A stretch of DNA of 64,000 nt from Xiphophorus maculatus (lineage: Eukaryota > Chordata > Actinopteri > Cyprinodontiformes > Poeciliidae): positions 22,054,501-22,118,500 of the forward strand of contig NC_036447.1 of the NCBI RefSeq assembly GCF_002775205.1, read 5' to 3'. Shown piece after piece: positions 1 through 11,884 of this stretch. Under the pieces are notes generated by a model. It did not search any database. It saw nothing but the letters and a program-made list of their open reading frames with translations, and was not told where the DNA came from. The position numbers and the translations under genes are program-made. Every line of letters starts with the position of its first letter. Positions within the stretch are counted from its first letter, which is position 1.

Positions 1-769
1 AAGACTGCAGCTAATATGTTAAATTTTCTTTTTCGTTTGTTTGTTATAATTTTTTATTGGAAAAAGCATAAACTAACCACTATAGCTATGCTAATGGGTA
101 TCTAGTTAAATGACACTTGTTCTGGTTAGTCATCCCTGTTGTTGGTATTGCCAGTACATGTTAAGGAAAGTGTTACTTAGTCAGTAAAAAAAAAAACAAA
201 TAAAAATGCAAAAGGGCAAGAAAGAAAAGGCTGTTAGCAGAGGCAAATGAGAAAATAAAATGGCTTCCTCCATGATCTATGGTCCTCAGCTGACTAATCC
301 ACCATAAGGAAAGCTTCATGTGAAATTGTTTTTTTTTTTTTTGTGGTCCTCGCAGGGTAATGGTCAACATTTCATTACGGCACAAACTATGAAGGAAGAT
401 TTTTGAAATGTCTGCATTTATTCAGTCCTTTTTGATTTTCCCTCACGTAGTAAAATTTATAAAGACATTTGCGGTTACGGTTATGAATTTGGTTTTCATA
501 ACCACAAGTTATGAAAATTTATGGTTTCATAAGTTTTATGTAGGAAAAAACTTAATTTGGAAAATCGGTGACTGTTACTTGAGCATTTCATTCCATTTAT
601 TCACCCATTCAAAACCAAGTGTGTTCACGAAGAGTCATGCCTTACACGTACGACTCAAATACATCCTGCTGTTCAGGTGTGTTTGAGGAGATTTTAGAAA
701 CATAACATGTAGACTCTGCCACACTGATAACTTTTTTTTTTGCATGTTTTGCATCGACTGTTCTTGCAG
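1..769 (+). other. gprc5b: Intron of gprc5b (partial)
   Basis: This stretch is AT-rich and ends in a pyrimidine-rich acceptor (TTCTTGCAG) at 761-769, immediately before a recognisable gprc5b coding exon. I see no coding exon or named repeat in it. It is interpreted as the 3' part of an intron whose upstream exons lie left of the window. Confidence 0.6.
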
Positions 770-1008
770 CTGTCCGAAGTGGGACGTACCACAGCAGCCA
801 TGGCAGCATGCGCCCAGGCATCGCCTTCAGAGGCCATGTCTACCAACCGACTGAGATGGCTTTGGTCATGAACGGCGGCGGTACTGTAAGTATCGACAGG
901 CACACACACTCTACATCCTTAAATCTGTAAATATGTTCCTAAATATTCCCGTATCTCTTGCAGATGCCCACAGCTCCCATTAACTACACTGGGAGGCGCT
1001 TATGGTAA
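770..1008 (+). CDS. gprc5b: G protein-coupled receptor class C group 5 member B, C-terminal exons (partial)
   Basis: Two exons, 770-885 and 964-1008, joined in phase 0 across a 78-bp GT-AG intron, encode the cytoplasmic tail of an orphan class C receptor of the retinoic-acid-inducible GPRC5 family. The tail reads ...GIAFRGHVYQPTEMALVMNG, then after the splice MPTAPINYTGRRLW and a stop at 1006-1008. From memory, this agrees with the conserved GPRC5B/C ending (YQPTEMA...NGGT...PTAP...TGR.LW). The seven membrane segments and extracellular part are encoded upstream, outside the window. Having knop1 as the next gene on the same strand supports GPRC5B over GPRC5C, because these two genes are close neighbours on human 16p12. 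I cannot tell which teleost duplicate (a or b) this is. Confidence 0.82.
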
Positions 1009-1430
1009 CACAAGACAGGATTACAGTCAAGCCACTTTTGTGATGCTGAAGAGTTTCCCGTTACCTAAGAAGAAGAAAAAGTATTTTAATGTGTTTGTGT
1101 TTCTGCACACATGTTTTAATATATTTAAAAGACAACTGCAAATAGTATTTCAGACTAACTTTTTAGCTTATTTTACAGATCGATTTGACAGCACCACATA
1201 AGACAAGGATGGAGCATAGTGGCCATATTTACACTGAGGAATACATAAATATGAGGAACAAAGATTTATTTGAATGAGAATTACTGAACATGTTGAATTT
1301 GAACATGTGACAGTCAACCTTAATGTGCTGAAGTAAACATCCCATCTAAGCACCTCGACACCAGTGCCATGGCATCTGGTCTCTGTTAATAAGAGTTAAT
1401 AAGTGTCTGTTAATAAGTGACGCTTACTTC

Positions 1431-1436
1431 AATAAA
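1431..1436 (+). other. Candidate polyadenylation signal of gprc5b
   Basis: AATAAA lies 423 bp after the gprc5b stop codon. Further AATAAA hexamers occur near 1675 and 2819, so the 3' UTR may be longer. No transcript evidence is available here. Confidence 0.4.
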
Positions 1437-2639
1437 CTGCACTTTTGTCAAACTCAGCCTTTTAGGACTTTAATGTAAATGACAAGCAGATGCCTACAAA
1501 GCTTGCTTAACCTCTGTGTTGTGTTTCAGGGTTCTTTCTTAGTGACCTTCTGACTCGCTGGGACACTTTGGCACACTTATTTGAAAACGTTGGATTATCA
1601 GGTGCTGTTAAGGGGTAAAGAAATGTCCCAACTTAGTAGTTATATTTTAAGTGTTATGCTATAAGGAAGCATATAATAAAAGCCATTTGATACTGCAATA
1701 CCTAACCTGCACAGACAGTCATCAGTACAGAGATCATGGTGAAATTGTGAGATTAAAGATTGTTTAAGTTGCACGTGAAAGCACAATGTGGGGGGAACAG
1801 TATTTTATCTAAATGTTTGCATTTTATGGATGTTTTTTTTAAGTATTTTTTATTTATACAAACATTTATATGTACTGTATGTTTAAATATATAGCAAAGG
1901 GAGTTACTTGTTACAATGTTTTTATAGTCAATTTATCATCATAGATAAAGAATTAATCAAAATCAGTCATGTCTATTTAAAACCAACATAAACTGGATGC
2001 TGCCTTATTCAAGAAAAATGACACTGATTGCACATTTTCTCATAACTCCAGAGTATCTCATAAACAAATTAGTAATGATCAAAACGAACCTAAAGAGCAT
2101 GCTAGACTTTTTTTATTGCCAAATTTGGGGGATTTGTGGTCTGCAATTTTACTAAAAAAAAAAAAGAAAAAGAAAAAAAAGAGGTGGTTACATTTTCTAC
2201 ATTTCCTCTGTTTAATATTAAAGATGTCAACGCTTAGAACAACCCCAAATACTCCACTGTGTTGTCCTGGTAGTCATGCATGTATCCATGCTTCTTTATT
2301 TTACTGTTCGATTATTATTATCACAAGTTACACCAGTCAAATTGGAAGACTCTTACATGCTAGTCTTATTAATAGATGGATCTCGATGAAATGTTTGTAT
2401 TATCAAGAAATTATTTGCAGCAGCTGTTCCAGTACAACACTGAAAATGACATATTATGTGCTTTCACTGCTCCTAGACGGTATATTTTTGGTAATTAGAA
2501 ACTTTATGGCTTTATACAGCGAATGAAAACCCAAAAATCCAGTTTCAGAAATCTGAACATTGCATAAGACCAATAAAAGAAGCATTTTAATATAAAAACA
2601 TATAACCTACTGAAAGCTACTGGACAGTTTGTCCTCTCA

Positions 2640-2800
2640 GCATTTAGCATGAATCACTGCGTCAGTACAACACGGCATGGAGGAGACTGGCCTGCAGCTC
2701 TGCTTCAGCAGTGAAGGAAGTCCTGCTTGCTCTAATAGAGTCACTTCGCTCTTTTGCATTGTTGGCTGTGATGTCTTAACTTCATGTATACCGTCAGTAC
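2640..2800 (-). mobile_element. Tc1/mariner relic fragment
   Basis: The stretch beginning 'atcactgcgtcagtac' and running through 'ggcatggaggagactggcct' and 'gcattgttggctgtgatgtc' resembles the antisense of a Tc1-like transposase region that is widespread in fish. It is strongly decayed, with no open frame or inverted repeats visible. Confidence 0.45.
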
Positions 2801-3697
2801 AGACAACTGGAAAGGTTCAATAAACAATTCGGCATATCTTTATTCTTTATTTTAACTGCTGGGAAATACAAAGATAATGTTTATTGATCCCAAACTGTGA
2901 ATTTATAAAAAAAAAATTAAAAAAAATCTTATGTATGTTGCTTCTATTACAGTCTTATTGCTTTGATAGCTCTAGTCCGAAACAGCTTTTCAAAACCGGT
3001 AATTCAAAACACCATTTTGTGTACGTATGAGTAAAGGTTTTTCAGCTTCATCTCCTGAGCGACAGTGAATTCAAGCTGAGACAGTATATCCAGTTAATGC
3101 GTTGTGTATGTGACTGTGACCAGTCCTTTTTGCTGTAACTCCAATCAAAAATAAGTTAACTTGTCAATGGCTTTGTTTTTGTGTGCAGGTGAGTGCTTGT
3201 ACATTGTTCAATGAAAATATGGGATCAATATGAAAAACTCTGTCTAACCTGACTTTTAACTTTTACTGTAAAGAAAGAATGCTTTTCAGATGGATTTATA
3301 AGAACAATACTGTCACTGTTTTCTGGCAGCATTAAAATGAATGTTTGTAACGTGACTTGCACTAAGTGGCTATTACATCCTTTGCACAGTTCACTGTCTG
3401 GTTTGCCTTTCTTCTCCTTCAGGATCTGTTGCTTTTAACAGATGTGGTGTCAACAAAATCGTTTCCACACAGCACCGATTTCCACAAATACAGAAAATCT
3501 CAGAAAAGGGGCTACCATAAGAAATGTGCAAATTATTTAACAGTTTGCGCTCTTAAAATGACTAAACAGAAATCCTAACTGTATCGATGACATAAACGTT
3601 TCAAAGTAATTGAAATATTTTTGTGAAACTAAGTAGATTTTGCAATATCAACAGTCAGGAAAAAAAAAGCTGCAGGCTAACTAGCTACTGTTTAGCC

Positions 3698-3731
3698 AAC
3701 TTCAAAATCAACTGAAGTTGATTTTGAAGTT
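3698..3731. repeat. Perfect 15-bp stem inverted repeat
   Basis: AACTTCAAAATCAAC at 3698-3712 is followed after a 4-base loop by its exact reverse complement at 3717-3731. It sits 21 bp before a second perfect hairpin. Confidence 0.9.
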
Positions 3732-3752
3732 TTTTGATTTTGAAGGCCCATC

Positions 3753-3782
3753 ATTCACAGGCCCAATGATGGGCCTGTGAAT
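3753..3782. repeat. Perfect 13-bp stem inverted repeat
   Basis: ATTCACAGGCCCA (3753-3765), a loop ATGA, then TGGGCCTGTGAAT (3770-3782). A second, offset pairing (GGCCCATCATT with AATGATGGGCC) overlaps it, so alternative folds compete. Confidence 0.9.
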
Positions 3783-4196
3783 ATATTGAGCCACATGACA
3801 TAACATTTCAAATCTCACAAAATAGTCAAAAAATATCTTACTGCCTGTGGGAGTGTTTCAAAATTAACCATTCAATACTGAGTGAGTCATCGCTGTGTAA
3901 CTGCAGGGGCTGCTCAGGGCTGCAATTTAAAAACTGGACTGCAGCTGGACCCTGTACAGCGCCCAAAGCACCATTATATTTAGTTTTTTCCAGAGTCTGC
4001 TTGACCCAAATATGTATTCCACAGAACGAACATCATTTTCTGTAAGCAATAAACATTAAAATTACAAGAAGCAAGAGACTTGAAGTATTTCATTGTATGT
4101 GCATTTGAACTAACACATGAGGTTTAACTTTATGAAATTAAAGTGAAAGAAATATTGAAGGTTTTCTCGATATACAATTTATTTTAAGTAGCTTAC

Positions 4197-4445
4197 CTGT
4201 AGGAACTGCCTGGTTCGAGCACAGGACGACGGGGGAGAGTTTTATCGGGAAAACATGATCCTTCGGGGAGGGGCAACAAAACTAGACATAACACCTGTGT
4301 TGAAATCAGGAATTTGTGAACACAAGCACAGAATTTGACTTCGGTTTCTCTTCTCAATGCTCTTCTGCACCGCAAGAAGACGCCAAAAGTATACAAAAAA
4401 AATTGCCACCTTGTGACGTTTCAGTAGCACTGTATTTCGAATAAA
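4197..4445 (-). other. Candidate first exon of a divergent minus-strand transcript
   Basis: Reading the minus strand, an open stretch ends in CAG|GTAAGC, with the donor at 4196-4191: a strong splice donor about 0.4 kb upstream of knop1 and pointing away from it. The region 4445-4615 is relatively CpG-rich, as expected for a shared promoter. I found no matching downstream exon. By human synteny it could be the 5' end of an IQCK-like gene, but the encoded residues do not visibly match. Confidence 0.25.
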
Positions 4446-4499
4446 AGTCCAGTGTCAACATTTATCCAAACGTTATCGAAAACAAAACGAGGACCGTAT

Positions 4500-4614
4500 T
4501 TTATTCGCGCGCACGTTGCTAGGGACGCTTGTGTTGTCGCTAACAGGAAGGAGCAAACGCTACTTCCGCCTGGAGCGTAAATGTGTCTCCACGTGACTTA
4601 TCAAAGCGTACAAA
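4500..4614. promoter_or_regulatory. knop1: CpG-rich promoter region and candidate non-coding exon 1 of knop1
   Basis: This segment is richer in C+G and CpG than its surroundings (gcgcgcacgttgctaggg near 4507). It ends in AAA|GTAAGT at 4612-4620, a good donor. The ATG at 4581 is out of frame with the first recognised knop1 coding exon (splicing would give phase 1, while exon 4942-5016 needs phase 0). The exon is therefore probably untranslated, or a different start exists. Confidence 0.4.
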
Positions 4615-4941
4615 GTAAGTAAGCAGCTCACTAACTATGGTTTTATAAACACGTTTCGACTGTTGTTGGGTCGGAGTTTCTCGTAGCTAGCAGATTTTTT
4701 TCATTCTCAGATTCTTTGTGGATCATTTCAATCATGCTGCAGCTAGCTTACAAACAATGCTAACGACAGCTATGAATGAAAGAATAGTCTACTGTGTTCA
4801 TTTAGTCAGTTTTACTCTTATTGCCCCTTTTATCTCGTTTGTCGATTTTTCAGCACTGAATTAAGATTGCGTTGAGTCGAATGTAAACGTGGTTGTTCCA
4901 CTTTGAAGATCGGGAAACGCCAACTTTTGTTCACATTTCAG

Positions 4942-7900
4942 ACGGATTCCAGTGAGGACGTGGTGTTTGTTTCTGAAAAGTCTGCGCCTAAACCCGTAGA
5001 GACCACAATCGACCTGGTAAGGATTTATTCTAACACCGAACTCTCTTTATAATATGTATTTATCACACATCAAAACACTGTTATAGGTAATATGAAGTAG
5101 CTTTGACTTAGATTTCCCACGATGATCACTTTTTAAAAATGATCTGTAAATCAAAAATCTGATAGTCATAGTTGACATTTAGACAGTCATAGTCTGTCTA
5201 AATGACAGATGTAATCAAAAACAGTTGTATTACTTCTATTCTTTGTCTCTTGACGAGTAATTGAGTATCTTTTTAGCCTGGCTGGTAAAATGTCTAATTC
5301 ATCATGTAAGTTGCTGGTTTAACACCCATCCCACATTTCCTCCAAGTGGGTTTTAGATTAACACAGTTAGAGGCTTTTTACAATAAAACTTATTATTTTT
5401 TCCTCTATACTTTTAAGAAACCTTCTGAAGTTGATTCATATCTTAATCAGATTAATTACCACTCGTGTCACATTCAGCTTTCTCTAGATCAAAGTCGGTC
5501 TTCTGTCCCTAAATATATTAAAGCATTCGCAAACAAATCTGGCCCCTCACCCGTCAGCAAAACGTTCAAAAGTAAAGGAACCACAGGGTGCTGTACCTGT
5601 TGGTAGGGCCACGAAACACAAGGATATTTCATTTGTCCAAATAGTCCAGTCAACACCTAAACCCCAGTGCAACATGACCTGCATTGTTGTGCATTGTTGT
5701 GGTCATTTGGCTTCCATGTATTTACATTTTAGGTATGGCAACAAAAGCATCAAGCAGCATGAACAATTAAACGTGCTTCCGTTTTCCACATTTTGTCATA
5801 GGGAATCTTATTTAGATTAAGGCAGAGTTGCATAAAATTGTGTGAAAATAAACTATTTTCAATGTAAAATCCTTAAGAAACATAGATTCAGGAGTCTAAT
5901 TAGCAGGATTCCTAACTGGATCAGTGTGGACAAAGAATAAAACATTGATTGGGCTACCAGACTATTTTCCTTTCACAGGGCTGCAGGAAATGCGTTAATT
6001 CTGTTCATACAGCATTTACTCTCTTAAATGATGTTGATTCTATTTTTCCTAATTACGTTTTTAATATGTAAACACTTTTTTTTTCAAAATATAAACCACA
6101 TAAATACTTTAAGAATGCATTTATTTATGAAACAACAGCCTCAGAAAACAAGAATATGAAAACTCATAGTGAGAAAACCAAGTTGTAGACAGTTTTTAAT
6201 TTGAATTCACAAAAAGACTAACTTGCTTTTTGTCAACTCAATCTTTTTAAAGTTTTTAAACGCCACAAACTGCGCTCCGGAAAATCGTGATTTAGTGTAG
6301 GACAGTCCGGCCCAGAAGACACGAGAAATCTGGATGTTACACATCTACGAGCAGAGCAGGTTTAACAAGCGCACGCCACACTTTTCAGATATTTATTTGC
6401 AAATAAAATATCACACCCTATTTTGTGTCTCTTAAAATGCCAATAAAATACATTACGCTTTGTGGTTGCGATAAGATAAAACACACAAAAAAAAGAGTAT
6501 AAGATGAGACACACAGTGCTTTATTCTTTATTCAATCAGTGAATGCATGAAATCAAAACCCTCTTAGCGATCCTTAAAGCATAGAAATGAGATCTTTCAG
6601 ACGTTATGATTTACAGTGTTTCTTTAACGCCTCTGCAGTCCTTTACACTATGACTTAATGCACACAGTTAAACTGTGATGGCGTAAATGTAACTCCAGGC
6701 TCAGCTTTGCACAGCCTGTAAACGACATGTATGTAAATGACGCGGTAGTTGTTTTTAATGTAGTTCGTGTTATGCACTCATAGTGAACGTTAAGGCAGAT
6801 CTGTTGCTTGGCTCTGCTGCAGGAGAAGCTACTGGCTCTGCAGAGAGACATTGATGAGCAGTCCCAGCCCACGCAGCCTGCCAAACCTCTGGTCAGTGTT
6901 GACTCCTCCGGCATGTACAAAATGTGTTTGTGAGCCATGTTTTTATTATTTATTTAACAGTATTATTTTTTTTGCATGATCTTGTTTAAACCAGACAAGC
7001 CACACGATCAGTGCTGAAGCAAAGATGAAGGGGGAGAACGGTGAGGTTAATAGAATAAAGAAGGAGAAAAAACAGAAGAGAGGACAAATATGTTCACCAG
7101 AAATCCAAATCTGCACAGCTGAGAATGGGAGCCAAGCCAAGACTAAAAAGAAATGGAAAAAAGTAGAAACGGTGGCAAAAGAAAAGGAAGATGAAACCGA
7201 TCAGAAGAAAGACAAGAAAAAAACGAAAAGGAAGAAACATGATGGTGTTTCTTCAACTATTGAAACAGATGACGACGATAAGAGGAAGAAGAATCCGATA
7301 GGAGACGGTGTAATTCAAGCAGAAAGTGTTACCTTGAAGGCTGAAAAATTGGAAAAGAAGAAAAAGAAAGAGGAGAAACTCAAGGACAAATGTGTACAAA
7401 TCACACCAGAAAATATGAAGGTAGAAGAAGACGAGGAAATGCAGATCGGAAGTAATAATCGCAAGAAACCCAAGAAGAAAAAAGGCGAAGTTTTAGTTTT
7501 GAGGACAGCTGATACTAAAGAGATAGTTGTAGAAAAGAAAAAGAAAACTTTTGTAATAACTGATGGAGTTGGTGAAACAAAAGCAAAAAAGAAAGCAAAA
7601 GTGTTGGAAAATGGGATAAAAGTAGAGAAAGAAGAGACAGAGGTTAGCAAGGTGAAATTAAAAAGGAAGAAAGAGAAGGAGAGTAAATCTGAGGGATTTG
7701 GAAATGAAATCAAAGCAAAGAGGAAAAGATCGACAGAGGAAGAGGAAATTCTCCCAATGAAAAAAAACAAGTTAAAAAACAAAGAGATTGCTGTAGAGGA
7801 AGATTTAAATGAGGTAAAGATCAAAAAGAAAAAAAAGAGTAAGAAAGCCATAGAGGAAGATGGGAAAATAGAAGCTGAGGAGATGGAGCCACAGAAGAAG

Positions 7901-10101
7901 AAGAAGAAAAGAGTAAAGGAGAATGAGGGTGTGGAGGACAGCATCACTCTGGCTGCTGAACCGCAGAGCAAGAAGAGCAAAAAGAAGAAAAACTTAGCTG
8001 AAGACGATCAGGACATGAACACTGAGGCCCAGGCTATGGGAAAAAAGAAGAAAAAAAACAAAGAAGAGCAGGAAGACTCACAGGTGAGCCAAAAAATAAG
8101 TGTTTAGCTGTTGTTTTTAAATTACTGAAGTGGTCAGTAAAAAGCCTGGGTTCGTGTTTCAGGACTTTGCCGAAGGCGATGTCGTTTTCCTATCAGCAAA
8201 GACTGGAAACATCGATGAGGTCTCCATTAATCCAGTAAAAGCATCTCTCTGCATCACTTCCACTGTGGGATTGTGTTCATGAATGAGACCCTTCCTTTGC
8301 TTTAAAAAAAGAGAAACATGCAACAGGGAGCATTTTAAGCGTTTTTCTTGGGATCAGTATCCCAAGAAATTGATTGAGACTGATTCAACCTGGACTGGAT
8401 TATTTTTCACTGATTCCAAACTCAATAAAACCCAATTCATGGTTTGCAAAACTTTGTATTTGTTAAAAGAAAAAGAAAAAGGAAGGTTCTTAGTGATCCA
8501 CTATCTGTCTCTCCTTTTAAGCTGGATGAATAATTTCTCTCCAAAAATCCAAGTTGTTGACATGGATTTTAACTTTATAACACACCTATATTCCATATTT
8601 TGATGTCTAATACGATGTTTTGGTCACAGGAGAGAAGAAAAGCTCTTCAAATGGAGATCGAGGAAGCTTCCGTACCTCATAAACCGGATAAATCTGCGGT
8701 CAGTATCAGGATTTTTCTTTGATCATTCATTTAAAACTTTAAATGCTTCCATTTCATGACGTTGTCTCCAGGTAGTTATGATAAAGCCAAGTGATACTCT
8801 GGCTTTTTTGGGGACAAATTAGATGTTTATTTTTAGTTTTTACTTGGTTTATTTTGTTGTTGTTGTTTTAGGACATCTAACCAGTAGAGACCAGATTATT
8901 GCGTCGCTACAGTTTACCAGCCTGAATGGGTTGTAACAATGAGAGGATGCAGAGCTTCATAGCTATATTCTTAGTGGATATTTTCTTTTTTTTTCCATGG
9001 TAGCTCATCTACAGTAAGCCTGCACTATAAATGCTTTTATCTTTATAACTAGTCCTAGTTGTGGGCATTGCTAACTAAAAAGCTAGTTACACTAACCGTA
9101 AAGGGCTATACCAACATTAACACAAGCTAATGCGCTAAGTTCAACAATGTTGAATATGTCAGTGACAAACCATATTGCAACTAGGGCCAGGACTTTAGCA
9201 TATTAATTTCAATTTATTTATTTTATAGACTATAAAGCGTTTAAAATTGTAATACTTTTTTTTTCTCATGCAAAAATGCCAAACCAGAACCTTTTGTATT
9301 TGCATTTCTGGTACACCTGTAATTTTGACGCACAAACAACATCCACTTCAACCGCGATGGATGATATAAAAAAACAAACATGATAGGAAACAGAGCTGCT
9401 GTTCAAAATAAGAGCATGAATATAAAGTGCTTGAAGAGTTCTTAGCAGTGGATAACCAAAACATCAACAGATGTTGAACTTAATTCATGTGAAAGTGTAG
9501 GAAACAGTCAGAATTTATCTGGAAAAAATGCAGTTTAGAGGAAGCTAAGTGCAGTAAAAATGGTTTTCAAAATAAACTAAAACGCTAAGCAAAACATTAG
9601 CTCCCCTGTTGGCACATTAGCATAAGTGAGCCCACCACTGACTAAAACGTTTCACAGATTAGAGCACTAATGAGAGCTGTCATGGAAGCTTCATTCATTT
9701 CTTTGATGCCACAACACTGCAACTTTCTTATATAGAGATTCAGATGTCAATACCAGCGTCAGAACCTGAATGTTCTTCCTAATTGTCTTTGGAAGGCTTT
9801 GGGTCAGTGGAGTACCGCTCAGTTCGACAACTCCCAACAGCAGCAGAAGTTCTTGCGGCTGATGGGCGGCTTCAAGAAGGGCTTCCAGCTGACTGGGACC
9901 GCAGCTGGAGGAGCCAACATGGCGCTGGGGAAGGACGCGCAGCAGCATCTGCAGCAAGGGCTTCTGGGAGAGTTTGAGCGAGCACACGCACGGAAAATGG
10001 ACTTCAGTAACAGAGGAGCGGGACTTGGGTTTACGGGACCCTCCAATAAGAAGTTCGCCATCGACATCAATGCGTCTCGATCCGTCCGCTTTGATGACTA
10101 A
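4942..10101 (+). CDS. knop1: Lysine-rich nucleolar protein 1 (KNOP1-like), 5' end unresolved
   Basis: Six phase-0 exons: 4942-5016, 6823-6891, 6995-8083, 8163-8234, 8630-8698 and 9796-10101, about 559 residues plus an undetermined start. The 363-codon third exon is almost entirely lysine/glutamate-rich with many KKKKK runs, as in nucleolar proteins. The last exon carries the conserved C-terminus: LGQWSTAQFDNS, then KFLRLMGGFKKG, then RGAGLGFTGPSNKKF and a stop, matching the recalled KNOP1 family ending (GQWDTAGF...LKLMGGFK...GAGLGF). The exon pair 8163-8234/8630-8698 encodes VVFLSAKTGNIDE and ERRKALQMEIEEAS. The first two exons encode a diverged copy of the same module (see findings). The protein is nucleolar with poorly known function. 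No in-frame ATG lies in or directly before 4942-5016, so a small upstream coding exon is missing from my model. Confidence 0.82.
5176..5204. repeat. 11-bp perfect inverted repeat in knop1 intron
   Basis: CATTTAGACAG (5176-5186), a 7-base loop, then CTGTCTAAATG (5194-5204). It may be the remains of a small foldback element. Confidence 0.8.
6363..6480 (+). mobile_element. Terminal fragment of a Tc1-like element
   Basis: The stretch from 'aagcgcacgccacacttttc' to 'attacgctttgtggttgcg' matches the recalled right end of a common fish Tc1 family (antisense of the left end at 11885). Only this end survives; it lies in the first large knop1 intron. Confidence 0.6.
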
Positions 10102-10312
10102 CTAGGGAGGTCGGCCTTTTTGTACTTCTAGTGTCTTCAAGTATTGATTCAACTGGAGACTAGTTTATAACTCATCAACATGTATATAATGACATTTTAT
10201 GAATGAGAAATTTGCAAATTGCATGTTGTGTAGCGTTACATACCAGACTTTGGATAGTAGACTGTCATTGTTTTGTAAATTTCTCTGAAGACATTGTGAT
10301 GATGTTTATTTT

Positions 10313-10318
10313 AATAAA
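10313..10318 (+). other. knop1: Polyadenylation signal of knop1
   Basis: AATAAA lies 212 bp after the knop1 stop codon. A second hexamer lies near 10503. Confidence 0.6.
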
Positions 10319-11600
10319 TTCTCAAACGCAAGCTTGATTTTAGCTTTTTTCCATTTGACAATGTGTTATACACCTAAATTGGTTTCTTTTTTTTAAAGAT
10401 TAAAAAAAAAGAAAAAGGTTTGAAAGCCTTTCCTCAGGCCAAACAGATGTGAACATCTGGACACACTGGGCTGAGCAGCAACTTGACTAGCAGCTGACAT
10501 TCAATAAAAAGTCACAAGCGAATGCTCTGATAGTCATTTAATTTTGTTCCTGCACATTAGCAATCAGGGACAGTATAAAAGAAAAAGTTCACTTTAAGGA
10601 AAACAGAAAATCAGGTTTGTTACTGATGGCTCACAGACATTCAGCTGGAATCGTACATTGTGTTCCAAGCATAGCAGCCTTGTTAAAGTTTGCTTTGGGC
10701 TTTCCAGTTGCACTTTAAAAATACAAAAAGTCTTGCAAGGATACAAAAAAATACAGGCCATACAACATGGATCATCTTTCTGTAAATTCTTATTGACAGA
10801 CCAGCCACAGAACAACAATCTGCAGGAAAGATGCTTACTGCCAATTCATGTCTTTACACAAGAAGCCTACCTGTGTTATAAATATCCAAGTTCTAACCAC
10901 TTCAAGGTTTTAAGGCTAATTTGTTTCCATTTAATTTTGTAAATGAATAGAAGTTAATGAGGTGTTTCAATATTTTTTGATGGGGTTTAATGGAGTATTT
11001 GAACAATAGGCAGCAGAAAAGACATGCCTAAATATTCAGAAAAGGCCCATTCAGGAAAAACTTTCCATCCTCTAAGTCTACTCAAGCAGAAAGCTTCAAG
11101 TGAGCGTGTTGCTGCTTTAAACGAACACATCGCATCCATTTACCCACGGCGGGGTAATCGTCTTCCAATTAGAAGGTGGGGGGAACAGAGTGCCGAAGTG
11201 TCCTTGAGCAGGACTGTCCACCTGATTCCCATTTGATATGCTTATTTACATCTCATATATACACATATAAAAGCAGTATAAAATGAGAGCATGTGTAAAA
11301 GAGAAGGTGCTCGGCAGAACCTCACTGAGGTTACAGAGGCGCCCTTTAAATTTACTGTCTTTGTTTTTTATCACTGTCCATGTTGAAACCACTAGCGTAT
11401 GGTTGGAACACGGACCACGGTCCATGTCAACACGTTCTGTGTTACAATGTTACGACAAACCAAATGATGCAGCGTAGAAATTCAGAACATAGCACTCACA
11501 TTTTAAGCCTGACTTATTTCAGATGGCAGAAATTTCATTTTTAATGGTACCGTTCTTACTCCATTTGACCCCAAATAAAACCTGAACTTCCCCTATGAAG

Positions 11601-11860
11601 CAGCGGTCTCAAACTCCGGTCCTCAATGGCCGGTTGTCCTGCAACTTGTAGAGGTCTCTCTGCTTCAGCACACCTGACTCCAATATTCAGCTCTACAGAG
11701 CTGATCTGTAGATGAGCTCTACAGATCATCAGCTAATCTGTAGAGCTTCACTGCATGTGAGCGAGGCGATTGAGCCATTTAGTTCAAGCGTGGAGGACAA
11801 TGGACATGTTTAAAAGTTGCAGGACACCGGCCCTCGAGGAATGCGGCTTGAGACCGCCGA
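11601..11860. mobile_element. hAT-like MITE with terminal inverted repeats
   Basis: The left end 'cagcggtctcaaactccggt' and the right end 'aatgcggcttgagaccgccg' are imperfect inverted repeats. The outer halves (GCGGTCTCAA / TTGAGACCGC) pair exactly, and 'ggccgg' and 'ccggcc' pair further in. The family is the fish non-autonomous type beginning CAGGGGTCTCAAACTC. There is no coding capacity. Short palindromes (agctctacag...ctgtagagct) sit in the middle at 11692-11750. The 8-bp flanks are not clearly identical, so the insertion is old. Confidence 0.7.
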
Positions 11861-11884
11861 TTTAAAGAAAATTATGCAAAAATG

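Larger units (their letters stand above)
1440..4190. other. Intergenic/3' UTR stretch between gprc5b and knop1
   Basis: AT-rich DNA without a convincing coding exon. It contains a Tc1-like relic (about 2640-2800), poly-A tracts, and a pair of perfect hairpins at 3698-3782. In human, IQCK lies between GPRC5B and KNOP1 on the opposite strand. I could not recognise IQCK coding sequence here on either strand. Confidence 0.6.

Noticed and set aside
7315-7980. Long minus-strand open frame (221 codons) rich in Phe and Ser
   Set aside because: It is the antisense of the lysine/glutamate-rich knop1 exon; A-rich sense codons remove stops from the complement. No splice or start logic supports it.
8872-8880. 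Alternative knop1 terminal exon after a TTGTTTTAG acceptor
   Set aside because: It would add two residues and stop, dropping the conserved C-terminus present at 9796-10101.
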